DNA of 64,000 bases, from NCBI RefSeq assembly GCF_900167455.1, contig NZ_FUWJ01000009.1:1-64000 (forward strand), in the 5' to 3' direction. The stretch is from Enhydrobacter aerosaccus. Its GTDB lineage: Bacteria; Pseudomonadota; Alphaproteobacteria; Reyranellales; Reyranellaceae. The notes beneath the pieces are model-generated. The model made no database searches. It was not told the DNA's origin and saw only the letters and a list, made by a program, of their open reading frames with translations. Position numbers and translations under genes: made by a program. Positions 41,717-50,310 of the stretch are shown piece after piece. The stretch's first letter is position 1, and every line of letters starts with the position of its first letter.

Positions 41717-43246
41717 ATGAGTTCTATCGGGCGTTTCGGATCAGCGTTTTCGGCAGTGTGGTTGTGCGCCGCGCTGGTGGGATGCGCGGTCGGACCGGAT
41801 TACAAGACGCCCGACATGGCCGTTCCGGCGTCGTGGGCCAATGCGGCCAAGAGTGCCGGCCCGCAACCGGCGCAGCTCGCGGATTGGTGGACCTCGTTCG
41901 GCGATGCCACCTTGAGCGAACTGATCGAAGAGGCGGTGCGGAAGAACCTGGACGTTGCCAGCGCCAAGGCGAAGATCCGCGAGGCGCGGGCGACGAGGCG
42001 GGAGAAGTTCGGCGCGCTGGCGCCCACCCTGGAAGCGACCGCGTCAGCGACCGCCAATCGAAGCGCCAGCGGCACGATGGTGTCGACGCAAGGCAGTTCG
42101 GGCGGAACGCAGGCGGTTTCGGGAGCCAACCAGAGCGCCGCCGCGTCCAACTATTCGCTGTTCCAGGGCGGGTTCGACGCGAGCTGGGAGCTCGACATCT
42201 TCGGCGCCAACTATCGCAGTGCCGAAGCCGCCACCTACAGCCTGCAGGCGGCGCAGGAGGATCTGAACGACACGCTGCTGACGCTGATCGGCGATGTCGC
42301 CAAGTACTATGTGCAGGCACGGGGCTACGCGGCGCGTGCGGCGTTGGCCCGCCAGACCGCCGAGGCCTATCGCGATACCGCCGTGCTGGCGCGACGGAAG
42401 TTCGAGGCCGGCACTACTTCCGCCGCCGATGCCGCCAAGGCCGAGGGCCAGACCTATTCGGCCGAGGCGGACGTCGCGTCCCTCGATGCGTCCTACAGCG
42501 AAGCCGTTCACCGGCTGGGCGTGCTTCTGGGCGACGGACCGGAGGCGCTCGTCTCCAGGCTCTCGGCCAAGGCGGCGATCCCGGTCCCGCCAGCATCGCC
42601 CCGCGCCGGGGTTCCGGCCGACATCCTTCAGTCGCGCCCCGACGTGCGCAAGGCGGAGCGCCAGCTTGCCGAGGCGACGGCCAAGATCGGCAAGGCGGAG
42701 GCCGCCCTCTATCCCAGCGTCAGCCTGACCGGGAACATCTCGACGACAGGTCTTCAGCTTGGCGAGCTGGCCAAGTCCTCCTCGATCGGCTTCGCGATCG
42801 GTCCCAGCCTCAGCCTGCCGCTGTTCAACGGCGGCCAGTTGCGAGCCGAAGTCGAGGTCGCCGAGGCCCAGCGCGACCAGTACTTCGTGGCCCTGCGATC
42901 GACCGTCCTCACCGCCCTCGAGGATGTCGAGAATGCGCTGGTGTCGCTCGCCCAGGACCGCAGGCGCCTGGACAAGCTCACGGCCTCGAGCCGTTCCTAT
43001 GCCGATGCCTACGAGCTCTCGCGGGCACTCTATACGGCAGGCGGTCAGAGTTTCCTCGATGTGCTCGATGCCGAGCGCTCGCTCTACACGGCCCGCGACA
43101 GTCTCCTGCAGACGCAGGTGTCGGCCGCCACCAGCTACATCTCGCTGTGCAAGGCATTGGGCGGCGGCTGGAACCGTCCCGTCGACAGTTCGCGCCCCGA
43201 GATCGTCGACACCCACACAGGACCGCACCTGCGGACCCGCTACTAG
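41717..43246 (+). CDS. NodT-family outer-membrane factor lipoprotein
   Basis: A 509-residue TolC-like channel. It has a lipobox (WLCAALVGCAVGPDYKTP) with the typical VGPDY start, two OEP repeats and the phrase VPADILQSRPDVRKAERQLA. The segment FSSKLxxxx-type ends are replaced by GQSFLDVLDAERSLYTARDS, also canonical. It would connect the periplasmic adaptor encoded at 45168 to the outside. The ABC permease follows 27 bp on, so the OMF, permease, ATPase and fusion-protein genes form an operon. Confidence 0.94.
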   Translation: MSSIGRFGSAFSAVWLCAALVGCAVGPDYKTPDMAVPASWANAAKSAGPQPAQLADWWTSFGDATLSELIEEAVRKNLDVASAKAKIREARATRREKFGALAPTLEATASATANRSASGTMVSTQGSSGGTQAVSGANQSAAASNYSLFQGGFDASWELDIFGANYRSAEAATYSLQAAQEDLNDTLLTLIGDVAKYYVQARGYAARAALARQTAEAYRDTAVLARRKFEAGTTSAADAAKAEGQTYSAEADVASLDASYSEAVHRLGVLLGDGPEALVSRLSAKAAIPVPPASPRAGVPADILQSRPDVRKAERQLAEATAKIGKAEAALYPSVSLTGNISTTGLQLGELAKSSSIGFAIGPSLSLPLFNGGQLRAEVEVAEAQRDQYFVALRSTVLTALEDVENALVSLAQDRRRLDKLTASSRSYADAYELSRALYTAGGQSFLDVLDAERSLYTARDSLLQTQVSAATSYISLCKALGGGWNRPVDSSRPEIVDTHTGPHLRTRY

Positions 43247-43273
43247 ACCGGTTGCCAGGCCACGAGGATCGTC

Positions 43274-44428
43274 ATGTTCCGGCTCGCCCTCACAATGCTG
43301 ATCAACGAACGCGGCAAGTATCTTGGCATCATCGCCGCGCTTTCCTTCACCGCGCTGATGATGGCGCAGCAGCCGGCGATCTTCCTCGGCATGCTGTCGC
43401 GAGCCACGGCGTTGATCGATGACATTCCCTCGGTCGATCTGTGGGTCATGGACCCGAACGTCCAATATTCCGACGACTCCAAGCCGCTGCAGGATGCTCA
43501 GCTCTACCGTGTCAAGGGCATCGCCGGTGTGGAATGGGCGGTGCCCTTCTTCTCGGGGTCGATCCAGGCACGACTTCCGGATGGCAACTTCCGCAACTGC
43601 ATCTTCTACGGCATCGACGACGCGACCTTCATCGGCGGACCGGCCAAGATGGTCGAAGGCCGCATCACCGACCTGAGACTGAGCGACGGCGTGATCGTCG
43701 ACGCGGTCAGCGCCCGAGGTGTTCTGGCGCAGACTGCCACCGGCGAGCAGCGGGCGCCGCTCGGTGTCGGTTCCACCATGGAGCTGAACGACCTGCGCGC
43801 CTCGATCGTCGGCCTGCATGGCGGTGCGCCCAATGTCCAGTCGCAGCCGATCATCTACACGACCTACAACCGGGTGAAGTTCTTCAAGTCGTCCGACCGC
43901 AAGCTGCTGTCCTTCATCCTGGTCAAGCTGCAGCCGGGCGTCGATGCGGCGAAGGTCGTGCACGACATACGGCGCTACACGGGTCTCGCTGCCTATACCA
44001 AGGCGGAGTTCAGCGCCATGAGCTCCAACTACTTCCTGTTTCGCACCGGCATCTTCCTCAATTTCGGCACGTCGGCGCTGATCAGCTTCCTGATTGGCGG
44101 CAGCATCGCGGCGCAGACCTTCTACAATTTCACCCTCGACCATCTCCGGTATTTCGGCGTGCTGAAGGCAATGGGCGCCAGCAGCCGATTGCTGTTCGCC
44201 ATGATCGCCCTGCAGATGCTTTCCGCCGGCGCGATCGGCTTCGGCGTGGGAATCGGCGTCGTGACTTTCTTCGGCGTCGTGGTGCAGGGCAATACCATCG
44301 CCTTCAACCTCAATTACTGGATCGTCGGCGGGGCAGCGTTTGCGATCCTGCTGCTGTCGCTCGGCACCGCGGTGCTCAGCTCGCGCCCGGTGCGGCGGCT
44401 GGAGCCGGCGGCGGTCTTCCGCGGATGA
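43274..44428 (+). CDS. ABC exporter permease (DevC/MacB-like, FtsX-type)
   Basis: A 384-residue permease with one N-terminal helix (KYLGIIAALSFTALMMAQQP), a large periplasmic domain (about 40-255) and three C-terminal helices (FLNFGTSALISFLIGGSIAA, FAMIALQMLSAGAIGFGVGI, AFAILLLSLGTAVLSSRPV), ending RRLEPAAVFRG. This is the type VII (MacB/DevC) layout, used for mechanotransmission rather than classical transport. Its stop overlaps the ATPase ATG (ATGA). Confidence 0.93.
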   Translation: MFRLALTMLINERGKYLGIIAALSFTALMMAQQPAIFLGMLSRATALIDDIPSVDLWVMDPNVQYSDDSKPLQDAQLYRVKGIAGVEWAVPFFSGSIQARLPDGNFRNCIFYGIDDATFIGGPAKMVEGRITDLRLSDGVIVDAVSARGVLAQTATGEQRAPLGVGSTMELNDLRASIVGLHGGAPNVQSQPIIYTTYNRVKFFKSSDRKLLSFILVKLQPGVDAAKVVHDIRRYTGLAAYTKAEFSAMSSNYFLFRTGIFLNFGTSALISFLIGGSIAAQTFYNFTLDHLRYFGVLKAMGASSRLLFAMIALQMLSAGAIGFGVGIGVVTFFGVVVQGNTIAFNLNYWIVGGAAFAILLLSLGTAVLSSRPVRRLEPAAVFRG

Positions 44429-45171
44429 CCGCGATGCCCGGCGGTTCGCAGGAGGTGGCCGTGCAATGCCGCGGCCTGACCAAGTCCTTCGGGGCGGGGG
44501 AGGCGCGCGTGCCGGCCTTGCGCGGGCTCGATCTCGATATCGGCTATGGCGAGATGGTGATGCTGGTCGGGCCCTCGGGCTGCGGCAAGACCACTCTGAT
44601 CTCGATCATCGCTGCCGTGCTGGATCACGATGCGGGTCTGTGCCGGGTACTCGGCCAGGATCTGAAGACGCTGACGGCGGCCGACAAGGTGTTGCTGCGG
44701 CGGAAGGCTGTCGGCTTCGTCTTCCAGGCCTTCAATCTGATCCCGACGCTGACGCTGGCCGACAATGTCTCGGTCCCGTTGCTGCTGAATGGCGTCGGCC
44801 GCACGGTCGCCCGGCGACGGGCCGCCGAGATCCTGGAGCGACTGGGGCTCGGTACGCGCGCGGAGGCGCTGCCGTCGGAACTGTCAGGCGGCCAGCAGCA
44901 GCGCGTGGCGATTGCCCGCGCGCTGGTGCACAGCCCGCGGATCGTGGTGTGCGACGAGCCCACGAGCGCACTCGATGCCAGGACCGGCGACACGGTGCTC
45001 CATCTGTTGCGCGAGGTGGCGCTGCAGGAGAACCGCGCCCTGGTCATCGTCACCCACGACAATCGGATTCTCAAATACGCCGACCGGATCATCGAAATGA
45101 GCGACGGCGTGATCACCCAGTCCGCAGCCGGGCAGCCGGCTGTCGCGGATGCACGGAGCAATCTGCCATGA
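44425..45171 (+). CDS. ABC exporter ATPase (DevA/MacB-like)
   Basis: A 248-residue nucleotide-binding protein: Walker A GPSGCGKTT, Q-loop VFQAFNLIPTLT, signature LSGGQQQRVAIARAL, Walker B IVVCDEPTSALD and the H-loop VTHDNRIL. It energises the adjacent permease. Overlaps of 4 bp with both neighbours show translational coupling. Confidence 0.95.
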   Translation: MTAMPGGSQEVAVQCRGLTKSFGAGEARVPALRGLDLDIGYGEMVMLVGPSGCGKTTLISIIAAVLDHDAGLCRVLGQDLKTLTAADKVLLRRKAVGFVFQAFNLIPTLTLADNVSVPLLLNGVGRTVARRRAAEILERLGLGTRAEALPSELSGGQQQRVAIARALVHSPRIVVCDEPTSALDARTGDTVLHLLREVALQENRALVIVTHDNRILKYADRIIEMSDGVITQSAAGQPAVADARSNLP

Positions 45172-46157
45172 AGATCTTCCCGTTCTTTCTCAAGGTTGGG
45201 CTTCCCATGTTGGCGGTCGGCGGCGTGGCCGCGGCGCTCGCGGTGGCGAGCAAGGGCAGCCAGCCATCGGCCGCTGCCGAGGTTTCAGGCCATCCGCCGG
45301 CCGCCACATACAGCTCCTATATCGCCGGAGCGGGACTGGTGGAGGCGCTGGGACGGAATATCGAGATATCGACGCCGGTGGGAGGGATCATCGACAAGGT
45401 CTTCGTGCAGGTCGGCGCCCACGTGTCGGCGGGCGCACCGCTGTTTCGGATCGAGGGCCGCGACAAGCTCGCCGAGCTCAAGGCGCGAGAGGCGAACATC
45501 CCGCTCTACGAGGCCAAGATCCAGGAAGCGGAAGCGGCCCTCGCCGATTACCGCGTTCAGCTCAAGACCGCCGAGACGCTGGTGGACAAGCGCGCCCTGA
45601 GCGCGGAGGAGTTCTCGAAGCGGCGCGCCAACGTTGCGATCTACGAAAGCAAACTGGCCCAGGCGAAAGCCGATCTGGCCAACGCCCAGGCCCAGGTCGA
45701 GGAATCGCGGACCGATCTCGAGCGCCGGGTCGTGCGCTCGCCGATCGACGGCGAAGTGCTGGAACTCAACGCTCTGCCCGGCGCTTACGCCGCGGCCAGC
45801 GTCAACGATACGGTATTGGCGATGGTCGGGAATGTCGATCGGTTGGCGGTGCGTATCGACATCGACGAAAACGACGCCTGGCGCTTCGAGCGGGGGCGGC
45901 CGGCGCGGGCCTCCATCCGCGGCAACAGCGATCTCACCGTCGACCTGACGTTCGAGTACGTCGAACCGTATGTCCGTCCCAAGAAGTCGCTCACGGGCTC
46001 GAGCACGGAGCGGACGGATACGCGCGTCCTCCAGGTCGTCTACAGCTTCCCGAACGGGAAGATCCCGGCCTATGTCGGCCAGCAGATGGACGTCTTCATC
46101 AGCGCGCCGGCAGCCGCCGAAACCAAGGGCCGAGCTGCCGAGGCAAGCGGAAGGTAG
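45168..46157 (+). CDS. HlyD/DevB-like membrane fusion protein of the ABC exporter
   Basis: A 329-residue periplasmic adaptor with one N-terminal anchor (GLPMLAVGGVAAALAVASKG), half-lipoyl NIEISTPVGGIIDKVFVQVG, a coiled-coil hairpin (about 110-190: YEAKIQEAEAALADYRVQLK), the returning RRVVRSPIDGEVLELNALPG, and a beta-barrel domain. Together with the genes at 41717-45171 it forms a complete tripartite ABC exporter (DevBCA/MacAB-TolC type). The exported substrate is unknown; glycolipids, peptides and toxins are known examples. Confidence 0.93.
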   Translation: MKIFPFFLKVGLPMLAVGGVAAALAVASKGSQPSAAAEVSGHPPAATYSSYIAGAGLVEALGRNIEISTPVGGIIDKVFVQVGAHVSAGAPLFRIEGRDKLAELKAREANIPLYEAKIQEAEAALADYRVQLKTAETLVDKRALSAEEFSKRRANVAIYESKLAQAKADLANAQAQVEESRTDLERRVVRSPIDGEVLELNALPGAYAAASVNDTVLAMVGNVDRLAVRIDIDENDAWRFERGRPARASIRGNSDLTVDLTFEYVEPYVRPKKSLTGSSTERTDTRVLQVVYSFPNGKIPAYVGQQMDVFISAPAAAETKGRAAEASGR

Positions 46158-46242
46158 AAGCGTCGCAGACGCCGGCTGGCCGGTCGGCGAGCCTGCTGTC
46201 GGGCGATGGACGTGACGTGCCAATCGAGATCGGAAAAAGATA

Positions 46243-46308
46243 GACCACGCTGAAGCCTGCTTGTCCGTGGGGAGAGCGGGGTGGACAGAGGCGTGCTTCA
46301 GCGTGGTC
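46243..46308 (-). terminator. Large 14-bp-stem hairpin between convergent genes
   Basis: GACCACGCTGAAGC (46243-46256) pairs perfectly with GCTTCAGCGTGGTC (46295-46308), with an inner TGTCC/GGACA pairing in the loop. On the minus strand it is followed by TATCTTTTTCC. It lies between the convergent ABC-exporter operon and the Spy/CpxP-like gene, so it probably ends transcription from the right and perhaps from both sides. Confidence 0.75.
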
Positions 46309-46357
46309 CTTCGCCTGGTCCTTCAAGGGGGAAGGAGACGCCAGGCGGTTTACTGCC

Positions 46358-46984
46358 TTAGAAGGGCAAAGGCGGAAGGCGATCCAGCACCTGGCGCTGT
46401 TCCGGCGACAGCAGGGCGACGAGCTTGTGCATGGGCCCATCCAGCTTGTTGAGACGGTCGAGCTGCGAGGCCAATCTGGTGCGCAAACCTTCGTTGCGCT
46501 GCAGGGCGTCGACCTGTTCGGGATTCGGGAGAGGCTTGGCGCAAGCGGCGCGTTCGTCCTGACGGGCGCCGCCAAGGACCGTTTCGACCTCCTGCCAGGC
46601 GCCGAGCTGCTCGGACGTCAGGTTGAGACGGGCCTTGGTGTAGGCGACGAGAGCGGCCTTTGCGGCCATTCTGTCGAGACACATGTCGGCCGGCTGGCGG
46701 CCTGGCCGCGGGCCGTGGCCTGGCATTCCTGGCGGGGGCGGCGGTGGCGGCGGCGGACCGAAGTCGTCGATGTCGTCGAACTCGACCCCGGCCATGGGAC
46801 CGGGCGGCGGGAAAGGAGGCGGCAAGGGCGGAAGCATCGCACCGCCCGGAGGCGCAGGGGGCGGCGCCGCGCCGAAGAGGCCGATCGGCGGTCTCGGCCC
46901 TGCATCCTGGGCAAGTCCGGAAACGGTCCAGGCACTGGCGACGAGGGCGACCGTCGTGCCGAAGAGCAGATAAAAGCGGTTCAT
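46358..46984 (-). CDS. Proline-rich Spy/CpxP-like periplasmic protein
   Basis: A 208-residue exported protein: signal peptide (LFGTTVALVASAWTVSGLAQ), a Pro/Gly-rich region with several runs of Pro (about 31-98), then a helical LTXXQ-like domain (about 99-205: ARLNLTSEQLGAWQEVETVL, LLSPEQRQVLDRLPPLP) with three Cys. LTXXQ proteins (Spy, CpxP, CnrX) act as periplasmic chaperones or metal/stress sensors. A TTGTGTTTC-N5-ATTTC element lies 103 bp upstream, matching its placement at other genes here. Confidence 0.8.
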   Translation of the reverse strand: MNRFYLLFGTTVALVASAWTVSGLAQDAGPRPPIGLFGAAPPPAPPGGAMLPPLPPPFPPPGPMAGVEFDDIDDFGPPPPPPPPPGMPGHGPRPGRQPADMCLDRMAAKAALVAYTKARLNLTSEQLGAWQEVETVLGGARQDERAACAKPLPNPEQVDALQRNEGLRTRLASQLDRLNKLDGPMHKLVALLSPEQRQVLDRLPPLPF

Positions 46985-47086
46985 GGAGTCCTCAACAGTG
47001 ACTCCGGTAAAGCTGCCACAACGCTTCAATGAAAGCCTGCGCAGGCGCCGGGAAAGATGTGACGGCTCGTTTCTGCGTGTACCGCG

Positions 47087-47105
47087 GAAATATGGAGAAA
47101 CACAA
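47087..47105 (-). promoter_or_regulatory. TTGTGTTTC-N5-ATTTC element, copy 4
   Basis: On the minus strand TTGTGTTTCTCCATATTTC; the second half-site has one change (ATTTC). It points toward the Spy/CpxP-like gene, 103 bp from its ATG, and is about 155 bp upstream of the divergent bamA. Confidence 0.55.
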
Positions 47106-47164
47106 AACTGTCGGCGGTCTGCGCGATGCGCCGACAGGCGAGTGAAAGGATTTTGTATCGTTAG

Positions 47165-47197
47165 GTTTCCAGACGGCGACCGGAAACAGTCTGGAAC
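47165..47197. repeat. Inverted repeat with degenerate half-sites upstream of bamA
   Basis: GTTTCCAGAC (47165-47174) and GTCTGGAAC (47189-47197) are complementary except for one extra T. Within it, GAAAC (47183-47187) and GGAAC (47193-47197) are again 10 bp apart, like the four elements in this island. It could be a weak extra regulator site or an mRNA leader hairpin for bamA. Confidence 0.4.
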
Positions 47198-47259
47198 AAT
47201 CGCGCCCTCTTTGAGCGTGACCGCCATGCCATTGGAGCCTCGTCCCTTTCTGGCGAGGC

Positions 47260-49557
47260 GTGTGTTTGGTTGGTCGAGTAATTTCCGCAAGCGTAGCCTT
47301 GCTGACGCTTCTCGTGTTTTGCATGCCGGCCGTTGCGCAGCGTGCGACCGGCGGCGCCGGCACCATGATTTCCGCGGTACAGATCCAGGGCAACGTGCGC
47401 GCGGAGCCGGAGACGATCCGGTCGTACCTGCAGCTGAAGGAAGGCCAGCCCTACGATCCGGCGGCGGCGGACCGGTCGCTGAAGGCGCTGTTCTCGACCG
47501 GGCTGTTCTCGGACGTGTCGATCGACATGCAGGGATCGACCATGGTGGTGAAGGTGTCGGAGAACCCGACCATCAACCGCGTGGCGTTCGAGGGGAACCG
47601 CAAGATCGAGGACGACAAGCTGCGCGACGAGATCCAGTCGAAGGCGCGCACGGTGTTCACGCGGGCGCGCGTGCAGGCGGACGTCGACCGGCTGCTGTCG
47701 ATCTATCGCCGCAGCGGCCGCTACAACGCCGTGGTCGATCCGAAGATCATCAAGCTCGAACAGGGCCGCGTCGATCTGGTGTTCGAGATCAACGAAGGCG
47801 ACGTGACGGGCATCAAGCGCATCAGCTTCGTCGGCAACAAGGCGTTCGGCGACGGCACGCTGCGCGGCAAGATCCGCACGGTGGAGAGCGCCTGGTGGCG
47901 GTTCCTGTCGTCGGACGACCGGTTCGACCCCGACCGGCTGAACCTCGACCGCGAGATGCTGCGCAAATTCTACCTGTCGGAGGGTTATGCGGACTTCCGG
48001 GTGGAATCGGCGATCGCCGAACTGGCGCCGGACCGCGACGGGTTCTTCATCACCTTCACGATCAATGAAGGCGAGCGCTACAAGTTCGGCAAGATCGATG
48101 TGGCGACGCGGTTCCAGGGGCTCGATGTCGACACGTTGAAGAGCTACGTGACGATGAACGAGGGCGACTGGTACGACGCCGGCGAGGTCGACAAGACGGT
48201 GACGGCGCTGTCGGACGCGGTGGGCTCGCTGGGCTATGCCTTCGTCGATGTGCGGCCCAACATGCGGCGCAATCGCGAGACGCACACGATCGACATCACC
48301 TTCGACATTCAGGAGGGGCCGCGGGTCTATGTCGAGCGGATCGACATCTCGGGCAACACGCGTACCCTCGACAAGGTGATCCGGCGCGAGTTCCGGCTGG
48401 CCGAGGGCGACGCCTTCTCGACGGCCAAGGTGCGCCGCAGCGAGCAGCGGCTGCGCAACCTCGGCTTCTTCGAGAAGGTCGACATCTCGGCGGCGCCGGG
48501 CTCGGCGCCCGACAAGACCAACCTGCAGGTCAACGTGACCGAGCAGAGCACCGGCGAAATCTCCTTCGGCGCCGGCTATTCGACCTCGGGCGGCATCATG
48601 GGCACGGTCTCGGTCCAGGAACGCAACCTCGTGGGCACGGGCGATACGCTGAGGCTCTCCCTGTCGCTCGGCACGACCGCCACATCGATCGATCTCGGCT
48701 TCACCAACCCTTACTTCATGGACCTGCCGATCGCGGTCGGCTTCGACATCTTCGATACGACCAACAACCGGCAGTCGACATCCTCCTACAGCGACTGGAG
48801 TGTCGGATTCTCGCTCAATGCCGGCTGGGCGTATACCGAGCACACGACCCAGACCGTCCGCTACACGCTGCGCCAGACGAGCATCTACAACGTGCCCTAC
48901 TATGCCTCGGCCGAAGTTCTGGCTCAGGCCGGTTCGTCGATCACGTCGGAGATCTCCGAGACCCTGTCCTGGGACACACGCGACCAGCGTCTCAATCCGA
49001 CCAAGGGCTGGCTGCTGCGCAACACCATCGCGGTGGCCGGTCTCGGTGGCGACAACTACTATTTCCGGGTGACGGCCGATGGCGCGATCTACCAGCAGAT
49101 CGTCGAGGACGTCGTTGCCTCGCTGAGCGGCTCCGCCGGCTTGATCGCGCCGTTCAACAACACGACGCTGCGGTTGAACAACCGCTTCTATCTTGGCGGC
49201 GACAGCCTGCCGGGCTGGGCGGTCGGCGGTGCCGGGCCGCGCGACGGCAATACGGCGGACTCGCTGGGAGGCAAGTACTTCTACGCCGGCATGGGCGAAC
49301 TCAGCTTTCCGGTGGGCTTTCCCAAGGAAATCGGCATTGTCGGCAAGGCGTTCGTCGATGCGGGCTCGTTGTGGGGCGGCATCTCCCAATCCGGCGTCAG
49401 CCTCCTCGACAGCTCTCTCATGCGCGTCGGCACGGGTTTCGGCCTGCAGTGGAGTTCGCCGTTCGGCCCGATCCGGGTCGACTATACGTTCCCGCTCGTG
49501 AAGGAGCCGTACGACAAGATTCAGAACATCCGCGTCAGCTTCGGCGCCAAGTTCTGA
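47260..49557 (+). CDS. bamA: Outer-membrane protein assembly factor BamA
   Basis: About 765 residues: signal peptide (SVALLTLLVFCMPAVAQ), five POTRA repeats (about 35-430, e.g. ISAVQIQGNVRAEPETIRSY, RVAFEGNRKIEDDKL, ISFVGNKAFGDGTLRGKIRT) and a 16-strand barrel ending QNIRVSFGAKF, with lid-loop and strand motifs such as GTGFGLQWSSPFGPIRVDYT. It inserts barrel proteins into the outer membrane. The usual rseP and lpxD/fabZ neighbours are missing, which suggests a second copy. GTG 47260 opens the frame, but TTG 47266 has a better-spaced GAGG. Confidence 0.93.
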   Translation: MCLVGRVISASVALLTLLVFCMPAVAQRATGGAGTMISAVQIQGNVRAEPETIRSYLQLKEGQPYDPAAADRSLKALFSTGLFSDVSIDMQGSTMVVKVSENPTINRVAFEGNRKIEDDKLRDEIQSKARTVFTRARVQADVDRLLSIYRRSGRYNAVVDPKIIKLEQGRVDLVFEINEGDVTGIKRISFVGNKAFGDGTLRGKIRTVESAWWRFLSSDDRFDPDRLNLDREMLRKFYLSEGYADFRVESAIAELAPDRDGFFITFTINEGERYKFGKIDVATRFQGLDVDTLKSYVTMNEGDWYDAGEVDKTVTALSDAVGSLGYAFVDVRPNMRRNRETHTIDITFDIQEGPRVYVERIDISGNTRTLDKVIRREFRLAEGDAFSTAKVRRSEQRLRNLGFFEKVDISAAPGSAPDKTNLQVNVTEQSTGEISFGAGYSTSGGIMGTVSVQERNLVGTGDTLRLSLSLGTTATSIDLGFTNPYFMDLPIAVGFDIFDTTNNRQSTSSYSDWSVGFSLNAGWAYTEHTTQTVRYTLRQTSIYNVPYYASAEVLAQAGSSITSEISETLSWDTRDQRLNPTKGWLLRNTIAVAGLGGDNYYFRVTADGAIYQQIVEDVVASLSGSAGLIAPFNNTTLRLNNRFYLGGDSLPGWAVGGAGPRDGNTADSLGGKYFYAGMGELSFPVGFPKEIGIVGKAFVDAGSLWGGISQSGVSLLDSSLMRVGTGFGLQWSSPFGPIRVDYTFPLVKEPYDKIQNIRVSFGAKF

Positions 49558-49569
49558 AGCGAGCGGCGG

Positions 49570-50148
49570 CTACAGGAGCTTGGGCTGCTCCGGCGGATAG
49601 GTGATCGATGTGCCCTTGACGTCGGCAAAGGGCGTGAGCTTGTGCGGCCGGTGGCTGGTTTCCGACAGGATCTCGACCACCGGAATGCCGCGCACGATCA
49701 GGGCATCGGCCACCAGGGAGCGATGGCATCGCCAGGGCACGGCCTCGGCGCACATGATCGCCGCATGCCGCGGCCGGCTTAACGCAATCAGGGTCGCCAG
49801 TGCCTTGGCGAACGGCTCGGTCTGCATGTAGTCGGCGTAGCCGCGGAAGCTGTCGTTGCGCCATCCGCCGTTCACGGAATCCTTGCGCGGACGCCGCAGG
49901 CCGCCCAGGCCCGGCAGCGCCTCGTATTCGATGCCGGCCGCATTCAGTGACGCCTCGAGCGCGTCGCCATTGAATTGCGGATTGTGCCGCGACTTCGGAA
50001 CGGTGCGGATATCGACCACGCAGTCGATGCGATAGGCGCGCAGCAATGCGATGAACTGCTCGATCGGCAGCGTCGAGTGGCCGACGGTGAAGACCGTTCC
50101 TTCAGCCCAGTCGGCGGCCGTGTCGGCCGGAAGCTTGTTTCCGGACAT
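49570..50148 (-). CDS. DUF488-family protein
   Basis: A 192-residue cytosolic protein. Family motifs: FTVGHSTLPIEQFIALLRAY, VVDIRTVPKSRHNPQFN, YEALPGLGGLRRPR, GYADYMQTEPF and MCAEAVPWRCHRSLVADALI. The Cys and His-rich CAEAVPWRCHR is characteristic. Function is unsolved in the family. GGAAAGGACGCC precedes the ATG. It converges with bamA and is divergent from the MFS gene. Confidence 0.92.
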   Translation of the reverse strand: MSGNKLPADTAADWAEGTVFTVGHSTLPIEQFIALLRAYRIDCVVDIRTVPKSRHNPQFNGDALEASLNAAGIEYEALPGLGGLRRPRKDSVNGGWRNDSFRGYADYMQTEPFAKALATLIALSRPRHAAIMCAEAVPWRCHRSLVADALIVRGIPVVEILSETSHRPHKLTPFADVKGTSITYPPEQPKLL

Positions 50149-50310
50149 GGCGTCCTTTCCGACGTGTTTCGGAGGGTGAGGTGTCGTGCCGCTGCGCAGC
50201 ATGACTCGTCTTGCCGGTCGTGTCGCTTACCCCGTTGTGGCAAATTCGCTATCAAGGCCAGACATGAAACCGATGGCGGCGGCAGCCTGCGCCTCGAGGA
50301 TTGCCGCACG

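Noticed and set aside
47161..49389. 742-codon minus-strand frame opposite bamA
   Set aside because: Antisense shadow of BamA; its translation is Arg/His/Val/Asp-rich without motifs.
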